From JAEUMD01 sp036768475 (lineage in GTDB: Bacteria > Pseudomonadota > Alphaproteobacteria > Rhizobiales > Hyphomicrobiaceae), in contig DAIPMW010000014.1 in NCBI GenBank assembly GCA_036768475.1, forward strand, positions 1 to 64,000: DNA of 64,000 nucleotides. Reading direction: 5' to 3'. The position numbers and the translations under genes were made by a program. The stretch's first letter is position 1; every line of letters begins with the position of its first letter. Below, piece after piece: positions 1-9,239 of this stretch. The notes beneath the pieces were generated by a model that saw only the letters and a program-made list of their open reading frames with translations, made no database searches and was not told where the DNA came from.

Positions 1-1152
1 CTAGCAAAGTACTTCGATGTCCGAAAAATGGACTTCAGAAGAACTGCACTGGCTTGCAACTTCCCGTTGGACAGTCTCAACGACCCAATGCATGCCGTGC
101 CGCTACGCCTCATGGCAAGATTGTTCGCCGAAGCGACCCGAACCGCTAATGACTCCAGCTTGCCGCTCAAGGTTGCTGAGGAGTCCGTGATCGGCAGCTC
201 AGGTCTCCTCGGTCATCTTGCGATGTCGACCCCCACGATCAGAGCCTTCCTGGAATGCCTTGCAGGCTATATGCCGGTGCTGCTGACCGAGTTCGAGGTC
301 GGCTATGAGGAGAGCGGTGGAACCGGCCGGCTCTTCTGGGCCGCGCCAATCGACTTCGATGTGCCCATCAAGCCTTTCAGTCTTTTCATCGTCGCGAGCC
401 TTGTCTACCGCATCCGCCTTGCGGCGGGGGAAAGTTGGGTGCCGCTTGCGGTATCATTGGAGCACAATGCGACCGATGTGAGTGAACGCGAATTTTCCGT
501 GTTTGGATCACGCGTCACATTCGATGCAGATGTCACGAGCCTGACGGTCGATGCGGCAACGCTGGGCAAGTCAATGCCGACCGCGAACGAGGAAATGTTC
601 GCGATCTTCAGGCACCATGCTTCGCTGCTGATGAGCGAGGTGAAAGCGCGGCACGATTTGCCGACACTGGTGCGCAAGGCCATCGGCCTGCGTTTGGTGC
701 GTGATACGCCGACGCTTCAAGCGATCGCGCACGATCTCGGGCTGCCGCCACGCGTACTGCAGCGGCGGCTGGAGCGGATCGGCGTGTCGTTCGAGAAGGT
801 GCTGGACGAGACGCGCTGCACGCTTGCTGAGCGTCTGCTGCGCGAGACAGACCGCCCATTGATCCAGGTGGCACACGAGGTGGGATACGGCTCGCAAAGT
901 ACGTTCACGCGTGCGGTGCGCCGCTGGCTCGACGCATCGCCGCGTGCTTATCGCCAGCGGTTCCGCGCACTGCCGCTCGCACCGCAGGCAAACCTGTTGC
1001 TGAACCAAATAGGGCGCGGCGAAGAGGAGCACCATCTGCCGCTTGTACCGAACGCAGGTCTGATTCCGAACGACACCCCGGTGAACCCTCCGAGTGGCGA
1101 CTTGGCCGATGAAGCGGAGTCAAAGGGGCTGACACCGCGCATCCGGCAGTAG
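1..1152 (+). CDS. AraC family transcriptional regulator (5' end outside window)
   Basis: DNA-binding regulator of the AraC/XylS group. An N-terminal ligand-sensing region of the arabinose-binding/OruR kind spans roughly residues 20-200, counted from the ATG at 28. A C-terminal double helix-turn-helix spans about 229-312, its second helix pair around VAHEVGYGSQSTFTRAVRRW. The frame is open through base 1, and the residues encoded before the ATG at 28 continue the expected N-terminal pattern. The true start therefore probably lies left of the window and the gene is cut by the edge. The target is unknown, because the neighbouring upstream genes are not visible. Confidence 0.85.
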   Translation, partial: LAKYFDVRKMDFRRTALACNFPLDSLNDPMHAVPLRLMARLFAEATRTANDSSLPLKVAEESVIGSSGLLGHLAMSTPTIRAFLECLAGYMPVLLTEFEVGYEESGGTGRLFWAAPIDFDVPIKPFSLFIVASLVYRIRLAAGESWVPLAVSLEHNATDVSEREFSVFGSRVTFDADVTSLTVDAATLGKSMPTANEEMFAIFRHHASLLMSEVKARHDLPTLVRKAIGLRLVRDTPTLQAIAHDLGLPPRVLQRRLERIGVSFEKVLDETRCTLAERLLRETDRPLIQVAHEVGYGSQSTFTRAVRRWLDASPRAYRQRFRALPLAPQANLLLNQIGRGEEEHHLPLVPNAGLIPNDTPVNPPSGDLADEAESKGLTPRIRQ

Positions 1153-1185
1153 GGTCTGCGACCGATCGCGCCTTGCAATGAGCGC

Positions 1186-1902
1186 TTACGGGGTCATCTC
1201 GGGCTCGCTGGGCGGTGGGGCAGCCGCGGACATGATTTTGACGGCGCGCGAGACGAATTCGCGACGCATCAAGATTGCGAACACCAGGGCCATCGCCAGG
1301 ATGAATAGTAAGGGATGGAACAGCCACGCGATGGCTGCAAAGGCGTAATAGAAGGATCGCAAGCCGCTATTGGCATGCTGGCCGACGAGATCGAGCAGAC
1401 GAGCCGTGTGTTGCGCATGGCGCCGGCATGCGTCGCGTGTGGCGGCATCACCGCTTGGCGCCATCGCGCCAAACATGATCACCGAGTAGTGCGACAGCCT
1501 GAAAGCCCACGCAAACTTGAAAAAGGCATAGATGAGGATCGAGATCAGGAACAGGATCTTGATCTCCCAGAGTGTCTGAGGCGTCTCTGAGACGAGCGGC
1601 AGTTTTTCGAGCATGTGCCGGGCGGTGTCACCTGAGCCCATGACAGCGGCAAGACCGCCGATGCCGAGCACGCTCGTTGAAGCGAAAAAGGCGTTCGATT
1701 GGCTGAGGCTTGCCAGCAGGATGGCATCGAAGTGCCGCTGCTCGCGCTCTGCCATATGGGCAAGCCAGGCGCGGCGGTGGCGTGCAACGCTGGCCGAGAG
1801 GCTGTAACCGGCATACCGGCTGTAATGGGTGACGACCTCGAAGGCTGCGAGGATCACGACGAACCATAAGAGCGCGATGATGTCGACGAGCGAGAGTGGC
1901 AC
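1186..1902 (-). CDS. DUF599 family membrane protein
   Basis: Integral membrane protein of 238 residues with four hydrophobic segments (about 7-25, 75-92, 112-135 and 185-210), matching the DUF599 family of unknown function. The start is GTG at 1902, supported by a GGAG about eight bases upstream. It faces the AraC gene convergently and precedes ruvX on the same strand. Family membership is judged by overall pattern, including a conserved HYSRYAGYSL segment early and the NSGLRSFYYAFA segment near the last helices. No function can be given. Confidence 0.8.
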   Translation of the reverse strand: MPLSLVDIIALLWFVVILAAFEVVTHYSRYAGYSLSASVARHRRAWLAHMAEREQRHFDAILLASLSQSNAFFASTSVLGIGGLAAVMGSGDTARHMLEKLPLVSETPQTLWEIKILFLISILIYAFFKFAWAFRLSHYSVIMFGAMAPSGDAATRDACRRHAQHTARLLDLVGQHANSGLRSFYYAFAAIAWLFHPLLFILAMALVFAILMRREFVSRAVKIMSAAAPPPSEPEMTP

Positions 1903-1981
1903 GTATCAATCTCCGTCCGACAATGAGCGACACTTCCAACGAGGTGGGATCACGAGCATGGTCCGTTTCCCGTAAGACATG

Positions 1982-2509
1982 TCAAGCGCCGCCGGCAGCC
2001 AAGCGCATTCGGTCAAGCGCGCCTTGAAGAATGAGCGTTGCAGCGAGTTTGTCGATAACCTCCGCCCGCCTTTTGCGACTGGTGTCGGCGTCGATCAGCA
2101 TGCGTTCGGCGGCTGCTGTCGTGAGGCGTTCATCCCACAAGAGTATTGGAAGGCGGGAGATCTGGTTGAGGTTGCGGGACAATGCGCGCGTCGCCTGGGC
2201 GCGCGGTCCCTCGGATCCATTGAGATTGGCGGGCAGCCCGAGCACGAGACCGGCAGCGTCATGTGTGGCAGCAAGCTCGAGCAGACGTGCGGCATCAGCC
2301 TTGAACTTGGTGCGCCGGATCGTCTCGAGCGGCGAAGCGATGGTGCGGGTCACGTCGGAGAGCGCTAGTCCAAGCGTCTTGGTTCCCGCATCGATGCCGA
2401 TCAGGCGGCCATGTGGCGGCAGTGATCCCTTGAACGCCTCGACGTCCTCGGTCGTTGTTCCCAATGGCACCGGCCGGGCCGGCGCGGTCGGGTTTTGCGG
2501 CGGAATCAT
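1982..2509 (-). CDS. ruvX: Putative Holliday junction resolvase RuvX (YqgF)
   Basis: RNase H-fold protein of the YqgF/RuvX family, about 175 residues, thought to act in 16S rRNA 5' maturation or as a junction resolvase. The first metal-binding Asp is in GIDAGTKTLG (about 38-47). The middle motif is LGLPANLNGSEGPRA and the C-terminal motif is WDERLTT followed by a helix with a conserved DKLAA. The ATG at 2509 gives a normal family length. The frame stays open upstream to 2815, with another ATG at 2566, so a longer N-terminus is possible but looks non-coding. ruvX near gatCA is common in Alphaproteobacteria. Confidence 0.85.
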   Translation of the reverse strand: MIPPQNPTAPARPVPLGTTTEDVEAFKGSLPPHGRLIGIDAGTKTLGLALSDVTRTIASPLETIRRTKFKADAARLLELAATHDAAGLVLGLPANLNGSEGPRAQATRALSRNLNQISRLPILLWDERLTTAAAERMLIDADTSRKRRAEVIDKLAATLILQGALDRMRLAAGGA

Positions 2510-2666
2510 CGGTGAGGCTCGCCTTGCCGGATCCAGCGCAGGCCGGCTCGTAACGCCGGAGTTCATCGCGGAGTGACCGCGGTTGGCGCCGGGTGTTGTT
2601 GATCGCTGCGTGTCTCTTATACTCCGCAGACAACTCTTACCAGCAATTCGGAGAGGCTCCCTTCCC

Positions 2667-3368
2667 ATGAAAATTACCTGGCTCGGACATTCAGCTTTCC
2701 GTGTGGAGACCGGCAGTGCGGTGGCGCTGATCGATCCCTTCCTCAAGGGGAACTCGACGTTCGAGGCCTCGGGCGTGGCGTGGGACGCGGTGACGGCAGG
2801 CGTGACACACATCATCCTGACGCACGGCCACGGGGATCATGTCGGCGATACGGTGGAGATCTCGACGAAGACTGGTGCCAAGGTTATCACCAACTACGAC
2901 TTGTGCATGTGGCTGGCCAAGCAGGGCGTGACGGCCTTCGACCCCATGAACACGGGCGGCACGACGGACCAGGGCGAATTCAAGGTGACACTGGTGCGGG
3001 CCGATCATTCCGCAGCGCTGGTGGAGATGGATGTCGGGTTTCCGCTCGGCAGCCCGAACGGTGTGGTGCTGACACCCAACAGCGGACCGGTGCTGCTGCA
3101 CATGGGCGATACGGACGTCTTTTCGGACATGGCGCTGATCAACGAGTTGTGGGCGCCCGAGATCGGCATCGTGCCGATCGGCGACCGCTTCACGATGGGC
3201 GCGCGGACGGCGGCCTTCGCGTGCAAGAGCTACTTCAAGTTCAAGACGGTCATTCCCTGCCATTATGGGACGTTCCCGATCATCGCGCCCAACGCCGATG
3301 CGTTCGTCGCGGAAATGAAGGGGCAGAGCGTGGTGGTGCCCAAGGTCGGCGCCGCGTTTGCGGTCTGA
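2667..3368 (+). CDS. UPF0173 family metal-dependent hydrolase
   Basis: Cytosolic metallo-beta-lactamase-fold hydrolase of 233 residues. The zinc-binding motif HGHGDH lies at residues 53-58, and further ligands are expected in the HMGDTD and PCHYGTF segments. The family (UPF0173, YtkL-like) has no assigned substrate. ATG at 2667 follows GAGAGG, and the product begins with the family-typical MKITWLGHSAF. It is divergent from ruvX and lies upstream of gatC on the same strand, with 270 bases between. Confidence 0.88.
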   Translation: MKITWLGHSAFRVETGSAVALIDPFLKGNSTFEASGVAWDAVTAGVTHIILTHGHGDHVGDTVEISTKTGAKVITNYDLCMWLAKQGVTAFDPMNTGGTTDQGEFKVTLVRADHSAALVEMDVGFPLGSPNGVVLTPNSGPVLLHMGDTDVFSDMALINELWAPEIGIVPIGDRFTMGARTAAFACKSYFKFKTVIPCHYGTFPIIAPNADAFVAEMKGQSVVVPKVGAAFAV

Positions 3369-3638
3369 AGTTGCCAAGCCGCCTCATTTGGCGCCGCGAT
3401 CGCCTCAAGGGGGCGGGAGGGATCAGGGGCGGCGGCGTTCGTACCGGCATATGTTCCCGTCTTCCTTCTTGGAAAGGCCGATGCCGCGCGCCTGGGTTGG
3501 GCTCGCTTGGGGTCGCCTCCGGTTGCGCGCTCATGGCTTCGTCGCTATGAGAGCGGCTGGGATCAGGGCGTTCGGCCGCAGCGCAGAGTTTCAGGCGTTC
3601 TGCCAAGGCCCATTTTCGTTCAATCCGTGCGAGGGAAC

Positions 3639-3926
3639 ATGCACGTCGACGAGACGACCGTCCGGCGCATTGCGCGTCTGGCCCGGATCAAGATCACCGA
3701 CGAGGAAGCCAAAGGGCTCGAAAAGGAGCTGTCGGGCATCCTCGATTGGGTGGAGCAGTTGAAACAGGTCGATACCGATGCGGTCGAGCCGATGACGCGC
3801 ATCGTCGCGCAGGATCTCAAAATGCGCGAGGACGTTGTCACGGACGGGGCCAAGGCCGATGACATCGTTGCAAATGCACCGGCCAGCGAAGACCATTTCT
3901 TCGTTGTGCCCAAGGTCGTGGAGTAG
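3639..3926 (+). CDS. gatC: Aspartyl/glutamyl-tRNA amidotransferase subunit C
   Basis: Small subunit (95 residues) of the GatCAB amidotransferase, which converts Glu-tRNA(Gln) and Asp-tRNA(Asn) to the amidated forms and stabilises GatA. The N-terminal helix carries the family signature (VRRIARLARIKI) and the C-terminus has the MREDVV segment. ATG at 3639 follows GAGGG at 3631. It is separated from gatA by a small secreted-protein gene, while gatB lies about 5.7 kb downstream. Confidence 0.95.
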   Translation: MHVDETTVRRIARLARIKITDEEAKGLEKELSGILDWVEQLKQVDTDAVEPMTRIVAQDLKMREDVVTDGAKADDIVANAPASEDHFFVVPKVVE

Positions 3927-3931
3927 TCGCC

Positions 3932-4348
3932 ATGACCCGCATGAGATGGCTCGTCACCTTGCTGGTGCTGGTGCTCCTTCCAGCCGGAGTTTCCGCCAAG
4001 GAAAAGGCCAGCTTCATCGAAGGCACCTTTGCGACTGATGAAGGTTGCAAGAAGCTCGCCGCGATCGACGCCGGTGCGCCGCGTACTGTCGAATCCGTGC
4101 CCGAGGTGCTTGTTGCGGATGGCTTCAAGAGTTGGGAGGGCGCGTGCGAATTCACCAAGGTGTTCGAGCACGATCCAGGCCGGGTGTGGCTCGGGTTCAT
4201 GGTGTGCTCGGAAGGTGCGATCATCACGCCGCAAAGCGTGGTCATCATAAAGGGCGAGGATGACAGTCTCGCAGTCGCGGCAGATGGGGAAGACGAGCCC
4301 GAGGTCTACCATCGGTGCGATGCCGGCAAGGAGAAGGCGAAGCCGTGA
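3932..4348 (+). CDS. Hypothetical secreted protein between gatC and gatA
   Basis: A 138-residue protein with an obvious Sec signal peptide (hydrophobic stretch about 6-22, cleavage near VSA-KE). The mature part holds four cysteines, which could form two periplasmic disulfides. I do not recognise a family. The start lies five bases after the gatC stop, and the end overlaps the gatA GTG by four bases, so it is translated within the gat operon. A secreted product inside a tRNA-amidation operon suggests co-expression rather than a shared pathway. Confidence 0.8.
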   Translation: MTRMRWLVTLLVLVLLPAGVSAKEKASFIEGTFATDEGCKKLAAIDAGAPRTVESVPEVLVADGFKSWEGACEFTKVFEHDPGRVWLGFMVCSEGAIITPQSVVIIKGEDDSLAVAADGEDEPEVYHRCDAGKEKAKP

Positions 4349-5844
4349 CGGATCTGACGAAATTGACGCTGGCCGAGGCGCGCGCCGGGCTCGCAAAAAA
4401 GGATTTCTCGGCTGTCGAGCTGACGCAGGCGCATCTAGACGCCATCGAGGCGGGCAACAGCGCGCTCAATGCTTACGTGCTGGTAACGGGCGAGCACGCA
4501 CTGGCACAGGCGAAGGCATCGGATGCGCGCCTCGCCAAGAATGAGGCGGGTCCACTCGAAGGCTTGCCGATCGGGCACAAGGATTTGTTCTGTACGAAGG
4601 ACATCCGAACGACCGCCTGCTCCAAGATCCTCGATGATTTCAAGCCGACCTACGAATCGACTGTCGGACAGAACCTGTGGAATGCCGGCGCCGTCATGCT
4701 CGGCAAGCTCAATAATGACGAGTTCGCGATGGGCTCGTCGAACGAAACGAGTGCGTTCGGAACCGTCGTGTCGCCCTGGCGGCGCCTGGATAGGGATGGC
4801 AAGGAGAGCGCCGACAAGCTCGTTCCCGGCGGTTCGTCGGGCGGGTCCTCGGCAGCGGTTGCGGCACACCTCGCCCTGGCGGCGACGGCGACCGATACCG
4901 GCGGCTCGATCCGCCAGCCCGCGGCTCTGACGGGAACGGTCGGCATCAAACCGACCTATGGCCGCTGCTCGCGCTGGGGCATCGTCGCGTTCGCCTCCTC
5001 GCTCGATCAGGCCGGGCCAATCGCCAGATCCGTTGAGGATGCGGCGATGATGCTCGCCGTTATGGCGAGCCATGATCCCAAGGACACGACGTCCGTCAAT
5101 CTGCCGGTGCCTGATTACGTGGCGCAGATGAAGGATGGCGTGAAGGGTTTGAAGGTCGGCGTGCCGAAGGAGTACCGCGTCGATGGCATGTCGGGCGAGA
5201 TCGAGGCGCTTTGGGACAAGGGCATCGGGTGGCTGAAGGACGCCGGCGCCAGCATCCATGAGATCTCCCTGCCACACACAAAGTACGCACTGCCGGCCTA
5301 CTATATCGTGGCTCCCGCAGAGGCTTCGTCGAATTTGGCGCGCTATGACGGCGTGCGCTACGGGCTGCGCGTGAAGGGCGAGGATCTGATCGACACATAC
5401 GAGAACACGCGCGCGACGGGCTTTGGCAAGGAGGTCAAGCGGCGCATCCTGATTGGAACCTACGTGCTGTCGGCCGGCTATTACGACGCCTACTATCTGA
5501 AGGCGCAAAAGGTTCGCACGCTCATCAAGCGCGACTTCGATAATGCCTGGAATGACGTCGACGTGGTGTTGACGCCGACCACGCCGAGCCCAGCTTTTGC
5601 GCTGGGCGAGAAAACCGGTGACCCGCTGGCGATGTACCTGGAGGACATCTTCACGGTCACGGTCAACATGGCAGGATTGCCTGGCATCTCGGTGCCGGCC
5701 GGGCTTTCGGCACAAGGGACGCCGCTTGGGCTTCAACTCATCGGCCGCCCATTCGACGAGGGTACGCTGTTTCGTGCGGGCAAGGCGATCGAGGATGCGG
5801 CGGGTCATTTCAGCCCGGCTCGGGCGTGGTGGCTTGGATCGTGA
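4345..5844 (+). CDS. gatA: Aspartyl/glutamyl-tRNA amidotransferase subunit A
   Basis: Catalytic amidase-signature subunit (499 residues) that hydrolyses glutamine and passes ammonia to GatB. The Ser-cisSer-Lys triad is visible: Lys in GHKDLF (about 79), the Gly/Ser-rich PGGSSGGSSAAV loop (161-172), and the nucleophile Ser in DTGGSIRQPA (about 188). I chose the GTG at 4345, which overlaps the preceding TGA and follows AAGGAGAAGG. The frame also contains an upstream ATG at 4315, but that would overlap the previous gene by 34 bases. Confidence 0.95.
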   Translation: MTDLTKLTLAEARAGLAKKDFSAVELTQAHLDAIEAGNSALNAYVLVTGEHALAQAKASDARLAKNEAGPLEGLPIGHKDLFCTKDIRTTACSKILDDFKPTYESTVGQNLWNAGAVMLGKLNNDEFAMGSSNETSAFGTVVSPWRRLDRDGKESADKLVPGGSSGGSSAAVAAHLALAATATDTGGSIRQPAALTGTVGIKPTYGRCSRWGIVAFASSLDQAGPIARSVEDAAMMLAVMASHDPKDTTSVNLPVPDYVAQMKDGVKGLKVGVPKEYRVDGMSGEIEALWDKGIGWLKDAGASIHEISLPHTKYALPAYYIVAPAEASSNLARYDGVRYGLRVKGEDLIDTYENTRATGFGKEVKRRILIGTYVLSAGYYDAYYLKAQKVRTLIKRDFDNAWNDVDVVLTPTTPSPAFALGEKTGDPLAMYLEDIFTVTVNMAGLPGISVPAGLSAQGTPLGLQLIGRPFDEGTLFRAGKAIEDAAGHFSPARAWWLGS

Positions 5845-5903
5845 AAAGGGGCGCGGCCCTGAATTGTGCAGAGGCCGCCTGATGCAGATGCCTGGAGGTG
5901 GCG

Positions 5904-6305
5904 ATGCGTGACAATCCGGCGCCGGGCAAGGCCCCGAAGGACTGTTTCGAGATGCGCGATGTGCGCGCCGAAATCGACCGTATCGATCGGGCGCTGGTCG
6001 ATCTCATCGCGGAGCGGTTCGGTTATGTGGATCGTGCCTGGCAGCTCAAGCAGGATGGCTCCGAAGGTGCTGTGGTTCCCTGGCGCATCCAGCAGGTCAT
6101 TGACCGGGTAACGGAACGGGCCGAGCAACGGGGCGTCTCTCCCGCGCTCGTCGAAGCGTTGTGGCGGCAGATGATCGGCTGGTTCATCCAGTACGAGGAG
6201 GAGCGCCTGCGCCAGCACATCGAAAGGCTCGGCCAGGACAGCCCGGAAAGGCAAAACCCAGAATATCCGCAGAATGATGATTCTGACACTGAAAATAGCA
6301 ACTGA
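5904..6305 (+). CDS. Chorismate mutase (AroQ-type)
   Basis: All-helical AroQ-class chorismate mutase of 133 residues (chorismate to prephenate). The first helix has the typical IDRIDRALVDLIAERF pattern. The second region, with WRIQQVIDRVTERA, and the third, ending IGWFIQYEEER, follow the family. An ideal GGAGG sits five bases before ATG 5904; a GTG two codons upstream overlaps that site and is less likely. It follows gatA by 59 bases and may be co-transcribed. The acidic, Asn-rich tail after residue 115 looks disordered. An isochorismate-pyruvate lyase role cannot be excluded. Confidence 0.85.
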   Translation: MRDNPAPGKAPKDCFEMRDVRAEIDRIDRALVDLIAERFGYVDRAWQLKQDGSEGAVVPWRIQQVIDRVTERAEQRGVSPALVEALWRQMIGWFIQYEEERLRQHIERLGQDSPERQNPEYPQNDDSDTENSN

Positions 6306-6483
6306 TTTCGTCGCGCCTTGCGCATGCGCAAGTTCGATTGGCTTTTGCTCGAAAATGCCCATCCAATGAGCATGAGCGATGAAAATGCATGCAGCTTTTC
6401 GTCGAGAAGCTCCGAGCCGGAACTGATGCTTAAAATATTCATTGGACGCCGGCGGCCCAGAGTGCGGACACGAGGAAGAGCCG

Positions 6484-6930
6484 ATGACCCATTTCATCCG
6501 CCGAACGATGCCGGCCGTGATCACACGGGCTTTCGACGCGTTTCGTGCCAGCGACGCGGTTTCGATCGGTGAAGCGTTTGAGCCGCACGCCTTTCTGGTC
6601 TCGCACATCGATCCGAAGCTGTTGCGCCTGATCGGAGTTCCTGAGCCGCTAAAACCTGTTCGTTCGCGCGGAAATCTCTGCATCACGCAATTTTTCGTGC
6701 GCGAGTTCACCGCGCTGCAGATCACCTATACCAATATCCACAGCGAGGTCCGGGTGGGACGCGAACTTGCCGCCGTCTGCGATTTCGAAGCAAAGCTCCT
6801 GGCGACCGGGCAGACTGTCTCTGCGCGCTGCTCGGGCGTCTACACGCTTTCTCAGACCGGACGGAAGGTGGAAGTGGGCCGCACAATCTGCTCGCTCGTC
6901 ACTCCTGGCTGGGACTATGCATTGAACTGA
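6484..6930 (+). CDS. Hypothetical protein
   Basis: A 148-residue soluble protein with no signal peptide or membrane segment. ATG 6484 is preceded by a clear GAGGAAGAG. The pattern of a helical N-terminus followed by beta-rich sequence could fit an NTF2/SnoaL-like fold, but I cannot name a family. It stands alone between the chorismate mutase and a small membrane protein, with 178 bases upstream in which I see no gene. Confidence 0.7.
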   Translation: MTHFIRRTMPAVITRAFDAFRASDAVSIGEAFEPHAFLVSHIDPKLLRLIGVPEPLKPVRSRGNLCITQFFVREFTALQITYTNIHSEVRVGRELAAVCDFEAKLLATGQTVSARCSGVYTLSQTGRKVEVGRTICSLVTPGWDYALN

Positions 6931-7154
6931 ATTGCTACGAGCGGACAACATAAGGATCCAACCAATGATCTGCGCCGGCCAAGCAGATCAAGTACGTGTC
7001 ATCGCTCGTTCTGCTTGTACTTGTCAGGCTGGTGCTCGCCAGCGCTGATATGGTGTCATTCGTCGTTGTGATGGTGCTGGACAATGGCGTCCTCGCGCTG
7101 CCATACCGCCTGTGCCGGCAGACGGTTGGCACCTGATGGAAAGCGAGGGCGCGA

Positions 7155-7469
7155 ATGCTCGACCTGAAAACCTTCGATCCGGCGACACTGATCATGCTGG
7201 CGGCGCTCAATCCGGCGGTCATCGTCGTCGGTTTCTGGATGGGGCTCAAGGCCGACCAGTGGCAGAAGCTGATCGTGGCAGCGATGGCAGCGTCGCTGAC
7301 AGGGTTTCTGCTCTTGTATTTCGCGGTATTTGTCGGGGCGATCCATGCCTCCAGCATCGGCGGCGAGGCAGGCATTGTCGTCTTGCAACTGATTTTCGGC
7401 CTGTTCTGGGCAGTCGCCGGTTTTCTGCTCGCCAAACGGCTGCGGCGTCTGGACGGCTCGCAACGTTGA
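7155..7469 (+). CDS. Small membrane protein, conserved-hypothetical type
   Basis: A 104-residue protein dominated by three hydrophobic segments (about 13-30, 38-62 and 72-92) with a short basic tail, so an inner-membrane protein. ATG 7155 follows a GAGGG some six bases upstream. I do not recognise the family. The neighbours are a hypothetical protein and a membrane-anchored rhodanese; the 220-base gaps on both sides suggest separate transcription. Confidence 0.7.
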   Translation: MLDLKTFDPATLIMLAALNPAVIVVGFWMGLKADQWQKLIVAAMAASLTGFLLLYFAVFVGAIHASSIGGEAGIVVLQLIFGLFWAVAGFLLAKRLRRLDGSQR

Positions 7470-7691
7470 GCCGAGCGGGCAACACCGCGCAGGAGTTCAA
7501 CGGGGCGCATCTGTTCGTGCGGTGATTTCGACCACTTGTTTTTATTCGTTCTTATTCGCGTTGACGTGGCGGCGGGAGGCGGCGTGTGCCTCGGCATATC
7601 GGCAGGCCGCGACATCCGGCGGGATTGTCTGCGGGAACTGCGCTCGCCATCTATAGTCGCAAAGTGAACAGATCTGACAGGGCAGGATCGG

Positions 7692-8180
7692 ATGGACTTT
7701 TTCAACGAGTTTTTGCGCGACGGACTATCGAGCAAGCTGCCGTATATCGCGCTGTTTGCCCTCGTGGCTTTTATCGCATGGCGCATGTTCGGACCTGCGC
7801 CGGCTGCCACCGGCGAGGTGATGTCACCTGCCGATGCGCATGAGAAGGCCGTGAAAGGCGAGATTGTACTTGTCGACGTGCGGACGCCGGAGGAGTGGAA
7901 GCAGACAGGTCTGCCGGCGAGCGGGCATGCGATCACAATGCAAGGACCCGACTTCATGAAACGGCTCGACGCGGTGCTCGGCGGTGACCGGTCGAAGCCA
8001 CTCGCTCTCATTTGCCGCACGGGAAACCGTACAGGCTCTCTGGTGGTGCCGCTCGAGAAGGCCGGCTATACACGCGTTATCAACGTTGCCGAAGGCATGG
8101 TGGGCGGCCGTTACGGACCAGGCTGGATCAAGAGTGGTCTGCCGGTGCGGAAATACGTAACTGGGCAGACTGCGCCGTAG
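7692..8180 (+). CDS. Membrane-anchored rhodanese-like protein
   Basis: A 162-residue protein with one N-terminal membrane helix (about 16-34) followed by a single rhodanese domain (about 45-150). The active-site cysteine sits in the loop ICRTGNRTG. Rhodaneses transfer sulfane sulfur; single-domain anchored forms usually have undefined partners. The orientation of the domain (probably periplasmic or cytosolic-facing) is not resolved by the sequence. It is convergent with folD, with 36 bases between the stop codons. Confidence 0.88.
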   Translation: MDFFNEFLRDGLSSKLPYIALFALVAFIAWRMFGPAPAATGEVMSPADAHEKAVKGEIVLVDVRTPEEWKQTGLPASGHAITMQGPDFMKRLDAVLGGDRSKPLALICRTGNRTGSLVVPLEKAGYTRVINVAEGMVGGRYGPGWIKSGLPVRKYVTGQTAP

Positions 8181-8216
8181 GATACGGTACAGCAGCGTCC
8201 ATGCCTCAAATATGCT

Positions 8217-9131
8217 CTAACGTGTGCCCGCTCCGACATGCGGCTCGGGCGCGGCCATGCGCCTGGATGATGTCGTGGAGATGGTCAGATCGGCTTCTGC
8301 CGACCGGATCGTATTGACCAGGAGCATCGTCACGGTCATCGGTCCGACGCCACCGGGCACGGGCGTGATCATGGCAGCGCGGCGCGAGACGCTTTCGAAT
8401 TCGCAATCGCCGACCAGGCGGCCGTCCGCCAGTCGGTTGATGCCGACGTCGATGACGACGGCTCCCGTTTTCACCATCGGTCCGACGATGAGGTTGGGGC
8501 ATCCGGCAGCGACCACGAGTATGTCGGCGAGGATGGTGAACTGGGCCAAATCACGTGTCTTGGCGTGACAGACGGACACGGTTGCATCGCGCTGCATCAG
8601 CATCAGCGCCATCGGCTTTCCGACGATGTTACTGGCGCCGACGACAACGGCATTGCGTCCGGCGACTTCGACGCCGGCATGATCGAGCAGGCGCATGACG
8701 CCATAGGGCGTGCAGGGCGGGAAGACCGTTTCTCCAATGACGAGACCACCGACGTTATAGAGGTGGAAGCCGTCGACGTCCTTTTCACGTGGAATTGCGC
8801 TCAGGACCGCCTTGATGTCGAAGTGCGACGGCAGCGGCAGCTGCACGAGAATGCCGTGAACCGCCGGGTCAGCACTCAACTCCCCGATCCGTTCGACGAC
8901 CTCCTGCTGAGAGGCGTTGGCAGGGAAAAGGTGCTTGCGCGAAACGATGCCGACATCCGCGCACGCCTGGATCTTTTTGCGCACATAGACCGCCGAGGCG
9001 GGATCGTTACCGACCATGATCACGGCGAGGCCAGGGGTGATGCCGGCGGCGCGGAGTTTGTCGGTGCGGGCACGGCACTCCTGTCGGATTACTGCCGCGA
9101 CCTCTGTTCCGTCGATAATTTTTGCAGTCAT
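8217..9131 (-). CDS. folD: Methylenetetrahydrofolate dehydrogenase / methenyl-THF cyclohydrolase
   Basis: Bifunctional enzyme (304 residues) interconverting 5,10-methylene-THF, methenyl-THF and 10-formyl-THF. The catalytic pair Tyr49 and Lys53 lies in SAVYVRKKIQ. The signature GILVQLPLP and the dinucleotide-binding segment VVVGASNIVGKPMALML are intact, as is the C-terminal TPVPGGVGPMTV. GGAG precedes ATG 9131. In a methylotroph this enzyme can serve the folate branch that feeds C1 units to the serine cycle, in addition to purine synthesis. Confidence 0.95.
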   Translation of the reverse strand: MTAKIIDGTEVAAVIRQECRARTDKLRAAGITPGLAVIMVGNDPASAVYVRKKIQACADVGIVSRKHLFPANASQQEVVERIGELSADPAVHGILVQLPLPSHFDIKAVLSAIPREKDVDGFHLYNVGGLVIGETVFPPCTPYGVMRLLDHAGVEVAGRNAVVVGASNIVGKPMALMLMQRDATVSVCHAKTRDLAQFTILADILVVAAGCPNLIVGPMVKTGAVVIDVGINRLADGRLVGDCEFESVSRRAAMITPVPGGVGPMTVTMLLVNTIRSAEADLTISTTSSRRMAAPEPHVGAGTR

Positions 9132-9239
9132 TTGGGCTCCGCCAGATTTTCGCTTGGTCCGGCAATGGCCAGTGTGGCCTCAGGCGCAATAGGGATAACG
9201 CGCGTCAACGTCCACCCGCCTCGGGCGCCGCCCCGGTTA

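Noticed and set aside
3369..3638. G-rich stretch between the UPF0173 gene and gatC as a possible repeat or small gene
   Set aside because: No second copy was found in the window, and the frames across it are Arg/Pro-rich with no start or domain; I treat it as plain spacer.
4435..5808. A 457-codon minus-strand frame opposite gatA
   Set aside because: Same reason: a mirror of a certain gene with no recognisable protein.
6935..8020. A 361-codon minus-strand frame over the small membrane protein and rhodanese genes
   Set aside because: The Ser/Arg/Thr-rich composition is unlike a real protein, while the plus-strand genes have ribosome sites and clear domains.
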